64,000 nucleotides of DNA from the NCBI GenBank assembly GCA_000026125.1, contig CU207211.1, forward strand, positions 1,240,001-1,304,000, in the 5' to 3' direction. The translations under genes and the position numbers were made by a program. Within the stretch, counting starts at the first letter, position 1. Each line of letters begins with the position of its first letter. Shown here piece after piece: positions 18,708 through 26,537 of the stretch. Origin of the DNA: Herminiimonas arsenicoxydans. Its GTDB lineage: Bacteria; Pseudomonadota; Gammaproteobacteria; Burkholderiales; Burkholderiaceae_D. Under the pieces are notes generated by a model that made no database searches, was not told where the DNA came from, and was given only the letters and a program-made list of their open reading frames with translations.

Positions 18708-18840
18708 GTTTACATTTGCTTGCATAAAAGATGCGATTCTTGTCAGCAGGCAAGAACTAAGTTGTTACCAGCCAGTCACAACAATGCGCGATTTATCCTG
18801 CAATAACCTGGGTGTGCTGTACACCTATTTCTGGAGAACC

Positions 18841-19602
18841 ATGATGTCACGATTGAAATCTTCCATTCTTGCTTTGGCTTGCGTCGCTATCAGTGCGACG
18901 GCATTTGCACAAACGCCTATCCAGACCAGTGGTGCCTTGTTGATCGTTCCGGCATTTGGCGAAGTCAAACAGGCCAATGATGAAGCACGCCTGACCCTGA
19001 TGATAGAGGAGCAGGACAAGGACAAAGCTGCTGCTGCCTCTCGTGTGAATCAGAAAATGAAGCAGGGGATGGAAATCGCCCGCAAGGAAGATCCGTCAGC
19101 AGTCCTGAGTACGCGCGGCTATTACACCTATGCCGTTTATCAGGAAGAGCCGCCGCGTCCGACGAATACTCAAGCGAACAAAGTGCGTCAAATCAGCGGC
19201 TGGCGGGTTGGCCAGTATCTGGAAGTGAAGACTAATAACCTGGCTAGTCTGCCTAAAACCGTCGCTGCTGCGCAAAGCGTGCTGGCGATGAATGGTCTGC
19301 AGTTCGGTCTGAGCGATACGACGGCCAAAAAACTGGACGCGCAACGTATAAATGCAACGTATAAAAATCTGACGGAACGCATCGCAGCGATTGCGCGTGC
19401 AATGGGGCGCAATCCGGCTGATGCCGTGCTGGACACGATAGACTTTGAAGGCTCGGGCAATTATGCGCAGGAATCCGCAGCACCAAAAATGATGCGGGCT
19501 GCAGCCATGTCGGCTGATGCTGCACAAGTCGAGGAGCCCAGTTTTGAGCCGGGAGAAACGACGTTGACCATGCAGGTCGTGGGTAAAGTCAGATTCCGTT
19601 GA
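18841..19602 (+). CDS. SIMPL domain (DUF541) periplasmic protein
   Basis: A 253-residue exported protein with a signal peptide (about residues 1-24, cleavage after ATAFA). The rest is a SIMPL/DUF541 domain with the typical repeated pattern of alternating strands (PAFGEVKQANDEARLTLMIE near the start and GETTLTMQVVGKVRF at the end). Family members form large oligomers and are linked to interleukin-1 receptor signalling in mice (SIMPL) and oxidative stress in bacteria (YggE); function here is unknown. GGAG precedes the ATG at 18841; the frame extends further up but only into the terminator region. It is isolated from ilvC by three terminators. Confidence 0.85.
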   Translation: MMSRLKSSILALACVAISATAFAQTPIQTSGALLIVPAFGEVKQANDEARLTLMIEEQDKDKAAAASRVNQKMKQGMEIARKEDPSAVLSTRGYYTYAVYQEEPPRPTNTQANKVRQISGWRVGQYLEVKTNNLASLPKTVAAAQSVLAMNGLQFGLSDTTAKKLDAQRINATYKNLTERIAAIARAMGRNPADAVLDTIDFEGSGNYAQESAAPKMMRAAAMSADAAQVEEPSFEPGETTLTMQVVGKVRFR

Positions 19603-19909
19603 GCTGTGACAGCTGGAGGCTGGAATGAAGTTGTATTAACGCGGTATTGACGTCGGATACAAATGCTCCGTACTTTCAATGCCGTGTTCTTCGTCGCAGT
19701 TTCACATGGCATTTTCTCTCTTCATCGCACTTGTTTCGCTATCTATCCATCGCATGCACTGAGTGTATGTGATGCGATTTCTTGCATTTTGCAGGATACG
19801 GGATTTATCTGACGCACCTGATGTGCGGACTGCCGCAGGCATTGCCCGTCTGATACACTATCGACTCCTGATTTTCCATCAAAAACCGCCACTTAAAGAC
19901 GGGATTCGC
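19603..19909. other. Intergenic region upstream of pssA
   Basis: About 307 bases without a convincing gene. TTGACG (19647-19652) with TACTTT 18 bases on (19671-19676) is a weak promoter candidate for pssA. An in-frame extension of pssA reaches back to 19763 but has no ribosome site and no family-like residues. Confidence 0.4.
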
Positions 19910-20788
19910 ATGCCAAGTTTCAATCGTCGAAAAGCGAAAAACAGTAATTCCACTTTCCCCCGGGTACGCCCTCTGGGCAAGCTCGCGCGTGGCCCGCAAG
20001 TGCTGCTGCAAGGGGAGGAGAGTGAGTCGGTTACACCTGCACCCAAAGGACGCAGACGTGGTATCTATCTGCTGCCGAACGCGTTTACCACGGCGGGATT
20101 GTTTTGCGGCTTTTACGCCATAGTCATGGCCATGGGGCAAAAATTCGATTACGCAGCCATTGCTATCTTTGCCGCGATGCTGCTGGACGCAATCGATGGC
20201 CGTGTGGCGCGCCTGACGAATACGCAAAGCGAATTTGGCGCACAATACGATAGTCTGGCAGACATGGTGTCCTTCGGTGCCGCGCCGGGATTGGTCGCGT
20301 ATATCTGGGCATTGCAGGATTTGGGCAAGCTGGGCTGGCTGGCGGCATTTGTGTATTGTGCCGGCGGTGCCTTGCGCCTTGCGCGCTTCAACACGAATAT
20401 CGGGGTGGTCGATAAACGCTACTTCCAGGGTTTACCCAGCCCGGCTGCGGCAGCACTGGTCGCCGGCTTTATCTGGCTGATGCAGGACCTCGGCTATGCC
20501 GGCAATGAATTGAGTTGGGCCGCCTGGACGATTACTTTGTATGCCGGTTTGACGATGGTGACCAACGTGCCGTTCTATAGCTTCAAGGACATCAACTATC
20601 GTAAATCGGTGCCCTTCATCGCCATCTTCGTGATCGTGCTGGCCTTCGTCGCAATTGCCGGCGATCCGCCGAAAGTACTGTTCGGCCTGTTCGTGTTGTA
20701 CGGTTTGTCCGGCTATGTGATTTATTTCTGGCGTCTGGCCAAGGGCCGGCCGGTCAGCATCATACAAACCGAGCACGACGAGCATTGA
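19910..20788 (+). CDS. pssA: CDP-diacylglycerol-serine O-phosphatidyltransferase
   Basis: PssA makes phosphatidylserine, the precursor of phosphatidylethanolamine, in the inner membrane. The 292-residue protein has a basic N-terminal region, then the complete CDP-alcohol phosphotransferase motif: Asp93, Asp96-Gly97, Ala100-Arg101, Gly110, Asp114 and Asp118. Six to eight hydrophobic helices follow. This is the small type II membrane form, not the E. coli type. The ATG at 19910 is chosen since the sequence before it does not resemble the family. It is 77 bases upstream of leuA; ilvBHC-pssA-leuA is a known betaproteobacterial order. Confidence 0.93.
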   Translation: MPSFNRRKAKNSNSTFPRVRPLGKLARGPQVLLQGEESESVTPAPKGRRRGIYLLPNAFTTAGLFCGFYAIVMAMGQKFDYAAIAIFAAMLLDAIDGRVARLTNTQSEFGAQYDSLADMVSFGAAPGLVAYIWALQDLGKLGWLAAFVYCAGGALRLARFNTNIGVVDKRYFQGLPSPAAAALVAGFIWLMQDLGYAGNELSWAAWTITLYAGLTMVTNVPFYSFKDINYRKSVPFIAIFVIVLAFVAIAGDPPKVLFGLFVLYGLSGYVIYFWRLAKGRPVSIIQTEHDEH

Positions 20789-20865
20789 TGCAGGAATAAT
20801 TTGGCACCGCCTTGTTTAAGGTTGTGCAATTCATTTAAATGTGAGCCTGGGCTCAGGAGTGCAAT

Positions 20866-22413
20866 ATGGCAGTCGATTCAAATAAACTGATTATTTTTGA
20901 TACCACCTTGCGCGATGGCGAACAGTCGCCGGGTGCATCGATGACCAGGGATGAAAAAATCCGCATCGCCAGACAGCTGGAGCGTCTGAAGGTCGATATT
21001 ATCGAAGCCGGTTTTGCTGCCGCCTCACAAGGTGATTTCGAATCAATCCATGCAATCTCCGGCATCATCAAGGATGCAACGGTTTGTTCTTTGTCGCGCG
21101 CCAACGATAAGGATATCGCGCGTGCAGCAGAGGCGCTGAAACCGGCGGCAAGAAAGCGGATTCACACTTTTCTTGCGACTTCACCGTTGCATATGGAAAA
21201 AAAGCTGCGCATGACGCCGGATCAGGTATTCGAGCAAGCCAAGATCGCAGTGCGTTATGCACGGCAATTTACCGATGATGTCGAGTTCAGTCCGGAAGAC
21301 GGCAGCCGTTCGGATATGGATTTTCTGTGTCGCGTGATTGAAGCTGTGATCAAGGAAGGTGCAACGACCATCAACTTTGCCGACACGGTTGGTTACGCCG
21401 TGCCTGAGTTGTACGGCAACATGCTGCGGACCTTGCGTGAGCGTATTCCGAATTCCGACAAGGCGGTCTGGTCAGTTCATTGCCACAACGATCTTGGCAT
21501 GGGGGTTGCCAATTCGCTCGCCGGCGTCATGATAGGCGGCGCGCGCCAGGTTGAGTGCACGATCAACGGTTTGGGTGAGCGCGCAGGCAATACCGCGCTG
21601 GAAGAAATCGTGATGGCCGTGCGTACGCGCAAGGACTACTTCAATCTGGAAATTGGCGTCGATGCTACACAGATCGTCCCGACTTCCAAACTGGTTTCGC
21701 AGATTACCGGTTTTGCCGTGCAGCCGAACAAATCGGTGGTGGGTGCAAACGCATTTGCACATGCATCGGGGATACACCAGGACGGCGTGCTGAAGGCGCG
21801 CGATACCTATGAAATCATGCGTGCCGAAGACGTGGGCTGGTCTGCCAATAAAATCGTCCTGGGCAAGCTGTCAGGTCGCAATGCCTTCAAGCAACGTCTT
21901 GAGGAATTGGGGATCACCATGGAATCGGCTGCGGATACGGATGCCGCATTCATACGCTTCAAGGAACTGGCCGATCGCAAGTCTGAGATCTTTGATGAAG
22001 ACATCATGGCCCTGGTATCCGACGAGCAGCATTCGCATGAACACGAATACTACAATTTCGTTTCCCTGACGCAGCAATCGTCCAGTGCAAGCAAACCTGT
22101 TGCCAGTGTCGTATTTTCGATGGGCGGCAAGGAAGAAATCTGCAAAGGTGAGGGCAATGGTCCGGTTGATGCAATCGTCAATGCCATTGAATCGAAAGTG
22201 GCAAGCGGGGCGGAATTGCTGCTGTTTTCAGTCAATGCGATTACTACCGGTACCGAATCCCAGGGCGAAGTCACGATGCGTTTGTCGAAGGCTGGTCGTA
22301 TCGTCAATGGCGTCGGTGCGGATCTTGATATCGTCGTGGCCTCGGCAAAAGCCTACATCTCTGCGCTGAATAAATTGCATTCGAAGATAGAAAAGCTGAA
22401 TCCTCAGCTTTAA
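20866..22413 (+). CDS. leuA: 2-isopropylmalate synthase
   Basis: LeuA condenses acetyl-CoA with 2-oxoisovalerate, the first committed step of leucine synthesis. The 515-residue protein has the HMGL-type barrel ([18 protein letters not shown] with the metal-binding Asp near residue 14; [23 protein letters not shown]) and a C-terminal LeuA allosteric domain (about 390-510) that binds leucine. It completes the branched-chain set with ilvBHC upstream. GGAGTGCAAT precedes the ATG, and a strong terminator follows. Confidence 0.96.
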   Translation: MAVDSNKLIIFDTTLRDGEQSPGASMTRDEKIRIARQLERLKVDIIEAGFAAASQGDFESIHAISGIIKDATVCSLSRANDKDIARAAEALKPAARKRIHTFLATSPLHMEKKLRMTPDQVFEQAKIAVRYARQFTDDVEFSPEDGSRSDMDFLCRVIEAVIKEGATTINFADTVGYAVPELYGNMLRTLRERIPNSDKAVWSVHCHNDLGMGVANSLAGVMIGGARQVECTINGLGERAGNTALEEIVMAVRTRKDYFNLEIGVDATQIVPTSKLVSQITGFAVQPNKSVVGANAFAHASGIHQDGVLKARDTYEIMRAEDVGWSANKIVLGKLSGRNAFKQRLEELGITMESAADTDAAFIRFKELADRKSEIFDEDIMALVSDEQHSHEHEYYNFVSLTQQSSSASKPVASVVFSMGGKEEICKGEGNGPVDAIVNAIESKVASGAELLLFSVNAITTGTESQGEVTMRLSKAGRIVNGVGADLDIVVASAKAYISALNKLHSKIEKLNPQL

Positions 22414-22464
22414 ATTCCGGACACATTCATCGTGCCGGCTGGTATGGCGAATATTTTGTTTTTT

Positions 22465-22496
22465 AAAGGCCTTGCTGAGAAGCAAGGCCTTTTTCT
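22465..22496 (+). terminator. Intrinsic terminator after leuA
   Basis: AAAGGCCTTGCT and AGCAAGGCCTTT form a 12-bp perfect stem with a GAGA tetraloop, followed by TTCTTTAT. It lies 52 bases after the leuA stop. Confidence 0.92.
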
Positions 22497-22630
22497 TTAT
22501 GGACTTGTCGTCATCAACAAAAATAGTCTGCTTAGGTGCGCAAACGTACAGATCGACTGGAAACGACAGGAATACGATCGGTTAACTGTCGAGGATGGGG
22601 AGGGCCGGTTATACGGCAAAGGGGGGTGGC

Positions 22631-22885
22631 ATGGATGCAAGCAAATCGCACTTCAGGGGCCTGATTTGGGCGAGCATCGCTATTGTCGTTTTTGCAGCCG
22701 TGGCTATCCTGATGATTGTTATCTGGTCGCCGCTGCTGCCTGAAGCGACTGCTGTCGATATGAGTCGGGATGACGCCAATGCGACATACGATTTTTTACC
22801 CTATATTGCTTTACATCAAACGGAATCCTGGCGTTACACCGTCGCTTTGAATGATCTCGTTGCGATTGCGTATTGCTCAAGATAA
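22631..22885 (+). CDS. Small single-span membrane protein, unknown
   Basis: An 84-residue frame with ATG at 22631 behind a G-rich AAGGGGGGT. The N-terminal 12 residues are polar, one hydrophobic helix spans about 11-35 (LIWASIAIVVFAAVAILMIVIW), and the remainder (DMSRDDANATYDFLPYIALHQ) is polar and would face the periplasm. I do not recognise a family. It could be a genuine small protein or the decayed start of a membrane sensor, because the following GGDEF-EAL gene lies in the opposite direction only 13 bases away. Coding status is moderately supported by the strong membrane helix and ribosome site. Confidence 0.5.
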   Translation: MDASKSHFRGLIWASIAIVVFAAVAILMIVIWSPLLPEATAVDMSRDDANATYDFLPYIALHQTESWRYTVALNDLVAIAYCSR

Positions 22886-22898
22886 GCACGGATTCTCG

Positions 22899-25064
22899 TT
22901 ACTGCATTGGCGTTGCGTGATTGCCTGACGTATTTGGGGGCACTAATGATGCGGCCTGTTCTGACGCCAACGCTGCAGTATGGATGGCATCCATGAACTG
23001 ATCCGGTGCCATCGGTCTGCCCATCAGATAACCTTGCATTGCATCGCAGCCCAGTACTCTCAAATATGCCTGCTGTTCTTCGGTTTCGACGCCTTCTGCT
23101 ACGATGTGCAGATTCAGCGAACGCCCCAAGGCGATGATTGCCGCAACGATGGATGAGTCATTGCTGCCTTGTGCCAGATCGCGTATGAAGCCTCTATCGA
23201 TTTTCAATTCGGTGGCAGGCAGACGTTTCAGATAGAGCAGGCTGGAATAGCCTGTTCCGAAATCGTCGATGGAAATATCGATACCCAGGCCGGCAAGCTT
23301 GTCGAGTATCGTCAGACTTGCTTCAACGTCGTGCATCGCGGTCGATTCGGTTACTTCCAGAATCAGGCCGGACGCGGGAAAATTGTTCCGCGCCAGGGTG
23401 GTTTGTACAAGTTCGATCAGGTGATCGTTGCTGAATTGAACCGCTGATAAATTTACAGCCACTTTCCAGTGCTGATTTCCTTCGTCATGCCATATCCGCA
23501 TTTGACGGCAGGCTTCATCCAATACCCACTCGCCTATCGGCACAATCAAGCCGGTCTTTTCTGCCAGCGCAATAAAATCGTCAGGCGCAATCATGCCGCG
23601 TGTCGGGTGTTGCCAGCGCAGGAGTGCTTCCGCGCCGACAACGATGCCATTCGGTGTGTTGAATTTTGGCTGATAGTGAAGCTTGAACTCCTTGCGTTCC
23701 AGCGCCAGGCGCAAATCCTGTATCACCTGCAACTGGTTATGCGCATTGGCGTTCATCGACGCTTCAAAAAAATGGTAACCGTTGCGCCCGGTACTTTTGG
23801 TGTGATACATCGCCGCATCCGCGTTGACCAGCAAGTCATGCGGAGTATGGCCGTCATCCGGATAAATGGTGATGCCGACACTGGCTGACACACCCAGGGT
23901 ATGGAAATCAATCTCAAATGGTTGATTGATGATGTTGCACAGCTTGTCTGCCACCGAGGCGGCATCCTCCGGTTCTGTCACTTCAATCAGCAAAACGAAT
24001 TCATCGCCGCCCAGACGCGCCGCCGTATCCTGCGCCCTGATGCTGCCGCGTATCCGTTGCGCCACTTCGATCAGCAGCATGTCGCCGATATGATGGCCGA
24101 GAGAGTCGTTGATGGCCTTGAAACCGTCGAGATCGATAAACATCAGCGCAAAGCGTGTGTGCGTGCGCTCAGCCTTGTGCAAAATTTGATTCAAGCGGTC
24201 TTCCAGCAAGGTTCGGTTCGGCAGTTTGGTCAGATTGTCTTGCAGAGCCTGCCGGGTTAATTCCTGATTGGCGACAGCCAGCGATTTGGCCAGCAAACTG
24301 GTTTGTGATTCGAGGCGCGTATCCAGCACCGAGGTAAGCAGTGCAATTGCCAGCACTGAAAGCGTTACGATAATGACGACCAAGGCCAGCCAGCCGGGGG
24401 GGATGCCTTCGCTAGCTGCAGTACAAATGCTGCCGAGCGGGAAGTTCGCGGCAGCCATGCCGGTGTAGTGCATGCCGATGATAGCGACACCCATCACCAC
24501 TGCCGCCATCGCGCGCGCACGTTTCATGTGGGGCCTATTTTTTCGCAAGGTAAACGCTATCCATAGTGCAGCGCCCGAGGCTGCGATGGCGATCAGTATG
24601 GAGAGCGAGAATAGCAGCGGATTGTATTCAATGCCTGGCGTCATGCGCAAAGCCGCCATACCGGTGTAATGCATGGCGGCGATAGCGACGCCCATCAACA
24701 AGGCGCTTACGCTCAATTGCATAACAGGCAAAGTGGGTTGGCTGATGCGCCACAGTGCAAAACCGGAAGCCACAATCGCAATTGCCAGCGAAGTGATGGT
24801 CAGTGTTAAATCGTAGCCCAGAGCGATCGGTAGACGAAATGACAGCATGCCGATGAAATGCATGGACCAAATACCGACGCCCATAGCAAATGCGCCACCA
24901 GCCAGCCACAAGGCTGCAGCCTTGTGCTGGGTCGCATTGATGCGTTCCGCCATATCCAGCGCGGTATAAGACGCGAGGATGGCAACCAGCAAAGATATGA
25001 GAACCAGCAGGGTGTCGTAGTGTGCTGCGTAGTACGCTGTTAACATGGTAGAAGTTTCATTCAC
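22899..25064 (-). CDS. MHYT-GGDEF-EAL cyclic-di-GMP signalling protein
   Basis: A 721-residue inner-membrane protein. Residues about 10-250 form a seven-helix MHYT sensor with repeated H-x-x-G motifs (SMHFIGML, AMHYTGMAAL, GMHYTGMAA), thought to bind copper and sense oxygen, CO or NO. A GGDEF domain follows (RLGGDEFVLL at about 350) with intact catalytic residues, then an EAL domain (GAEALLRW at about 479, DDFGTGYSSL, KIDRGFI, AEGVETEEQ) that also looks intact. It may therefore make and degrade cyclic-di-GMP; net activity cannot be predicted. The gene is monocistronic on the minus strand with a 577-base regulatory gap upstream. Confidence 0.92.
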   Translation of the reverse strand: MNETSTMLTAYYAAHYDTLLVLISLLVAILASYTALDMAERINATQHKAAALWLAGGAFAMGVGIWSMHFIGMLSFRLPIALGYDLTLTITSLAIAIVASGFALWRISQPTLPVMQLSVSALLMGVAIAAMHYTGMAALRMTPGIEYNPLLFSLSILIAIAASGAALWIAFTLRKNRPHMKRARAMAAVVMGVAIIGMHYTGMAAANFPLGSICTAASEGIPPGWLALVVIIVTLSVLAIALLTSVLDTRLESQTSLLAKSLAVANQELTRQALQDNLTKLPNRTLLEDRLNQILHKAERTHTRFALMFIDLDGFKAINDSLGHHIGDMLLIEVAQRIRGSIRAQDTAARLGGDEFVLLIEVTEPEDAASVADKLCNIINQPFEIDFHTLGVSASVGITIYPDDGHTPHDLLVNADAAMYHTKSTGRNGYHFFEASMNANAHNQLQVIQDLRLALERKEFKLHYQPKFNTPNGIVVGAEALLRWQHPTRGMIAPDDFIALAEKTGLIVPIGEWVLDEACRQMRIWHDEGNQHWKVAVNLSAVQFSNDHLIELVQTTLARNNFPASGLILEVTESTAMHDVEASLTILDKLAGLGIDISIDDFGTGYSSLLYLKRLPATELKIDRGFIRDLAQGSNDSSIVAAIIALGRSLNLHIVAEGVETEEQQAYLRVLGCDAMQGYLMGRPMAPDQFMDAIHTAALASEQAASLVPPNTSGNHATPMQ

Positions 25065-25641
25065 GCAATATTAAATAAACAAAACGACACGAAAATTGCT
25101 GTTTTCATGACAGGTATCGGATACGGCAGGAAAGTATTGCCAGACGAACAGCGAGCACGCACCACAATCAACGATCAAGCTCATGAGGATGTGTGTTGAC
25201 AGAGTGGCAATTCGCGTTGTCAAGTGATGTCTGAAGGCGGAGCGTCAGGATGACAATGTCGAATGAAAAATATTCTTCATGGTGCTGTATGAGTAGAAAC
25301 ATTGTACCTTGCACGTCGGAAACACGTCGCGTGGGAAGCAATAGTTTGCATAAGTTTAGATTGTAAATATTCAACTGATTACCATCTTAAAACAGTAATA
25401 AAAATACACGCATGATGCCTCTATGTGCGATGTCGCACAGAGGTGGATGCATCTTTTCTTCATAGTGAATTGCAATGTCGGCACATCACTTGTCGGCGAA
25501 CTTCGTGATAGCGATTCGATGGAAGCCTAATCTTTCCTGCTGAAAATACTGGATGCTGCGAACTGTATTTCAGACTGGGCGAACAAGCTTCTCATCTCCT
25601 TAAGCCTGCGTTAAAAACGCGATGTTTTGAAAGGAACTGTG
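25065..25641. other. 577-base intergenic region, AT-rich centre, with an inverted repeat
   Basis: No convincing gene. It holds the divergent promoters of the MHYT protein (-) and the DUF2383/DUF883 pair (+). The stretch 25340-25415 is clearly AT-rich. CCTCT-(AT)-GTGCGA and TCGCAC-AGAGG (25418-25443) form an imperfect inverted repeat that could be an operator. A 68-codon minus-strand frame at 25168-25374 has no ribosome site or recognisable features. Confidence 0.6.
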
Positions 25642-26094
25642 ATGCATAACGACGTAATCTCTACTCTCAACGACCTGATTGAAACCTGTAAAGACGGTGA
25701 AGAAGGATTTAAAAGCTGTGCCGAGGATCTCGGTGATTCACAACTCAAACAAACACTGCTGGCCTATGCATCGAATTGCTCTGAATCTGCACGTGAATTG
25801 ACTGCCCTGGTTATCGCCCATGGTGGCGAACCAGAAACAAAAAGCAGCCTGGCTGGCACCTTGCATCGCCGCTGGATTGATATCAAATCTGCTGTTATGG
25901 GCAAGGACGAGAAGGCCGTGTTGAACGAATGCGAGCGCGGTGAAGACGTCGCGAAAAAAAGCTACCGTCGTGCACTGGAAAAAGATCTTCCTCTTGATGT
26001 AAAAGTGGTGATCGAACGTCAGTATCAAGGTGTACTGAAAAACCATGATGCAATCAAGATTCTGCGTGATCGGGCACACGCAGCTACATCGTAA
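25642..26094 (+). CDS. PA2169/DUF2383 four-helix bundle protein
   Basis: A 150-residue all-helical cytoplasmic protein of the DUF2383 (PA2169) family, related in fold to ferritin-like four-helix bundles. Typical segments are STLNDLIETCKDGEEGFKSC near the start and the ECERGEDVAKKSY motif in the third helix, with several Glu/His residues that might bind metal. Function is unknown; homologues are often found with stress and envelope genes. AAAGGAACTGTG precedes the ATG at 25642; an in-frame TTG at 25627 is less likely. It is followed after 71 bases by a DUF883 gene, probably in one operon. Confidence 0.85.
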   Translation: MHNDVISTLNDLIETCKDGEEGFKSCAEDLGDSQLKQTLLAYASNCSESARELTALVIAHGGEPETKSSLAGTLHRRWIDIKSAVMGKDEKAVLNECERGEDVAKKSYRRALEKDLPLDVKVVIERQYQGVLKNHDAIKILRDRAHAATS

Positions 26095-26165
26095 AAACAG
26101 GAATGCGTTCGTTTGGACGCGCTCTTTCTCTTTCATTCAAGTTTCAGAACTCAAGGAGCATCAAC

Positions 26166-26468
26166 ATGGCAGAAGCAAGAATAGAGGCAGTTAGCGATGA
26201 TCTGAAGGCATTGTCGCAGGACGCAAAAAAAATGGCACGTGAAGCACAAGAGAGCCTGCTGCAGAAAAACGGCGAATTGAGTGCGAAATGTGTAGAGTTT
26301 TTTAACTCCGCCGTTGCTGCTGCGAAGGAAGTGCCAGCCGTAGCAGTTGCAAAAACCAAGGAAGTAGCGGTATCCACCGACGAATATGTGCATCACAATC
26401 CATGGCGTGCGGTAACGCTGTCGGCCGGCGTCGGTGTGTTGCTTGGATTGTTGCTCGCAAAAAAATAG
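26166..26468 (+). CDS. DUF883 (ElaB/YqjD/YgaM) family membrane-anchored protein
   Basis: A 100-residue protein with a long charged helical part and a C-terminal membrane anchor (about 80-98, AVTLSAGVGVLLGLLLAKK, preceded by the HHNPWRA motif that marks the family). In E. coli YqjD and ElaB are stationary-phase, RpoS-dependent proteins that tether ribosomes to the inner membrane. That role is a family inference. CAAGGAG precedes the ATG. It is the second gene after DUF2383 and is closed by a perfect-stem terminator shared with the convergent gene. Confidence 0.88.
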   Translation: MAEARIEAVSDDLKALSQDAKKMAREAQESLLQKNGELSAKCVEFFNSAVAAAKEVPAVAVAKTKEVAVSTDEYVHHNPWRAVTLSAGVGVLLGLLLAKK

Positions 26469-26507
26469 CGGACACAGAACACAGCCTCTGGGTTTGAAGG
26501 ACTCCTG

Positions 26508-26537
26508 ATCCTGTTGCATGCAACAGGATTTTTTTAT
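26508..26537. terminator. Terminator between DUF883 and the convergent GGDEF gene
   Basis: ATCCTGTTG and CAACAGGAT form a perfect 9-bp stem with a CATG loop (26508-26529), followed by seven T residues. It terminates the plus-strand operon; the minus-strand gene ends inside its T-tract at 26534. Confidence 0.9.

Noticed and set aside
25168..25374. 68-codon minus-strand frame in the large intergenic gap
   Set aside because: No ribosome binding site, no hydrophobic or repeated pattern and AT-rich surroundings; treated as non-coding.
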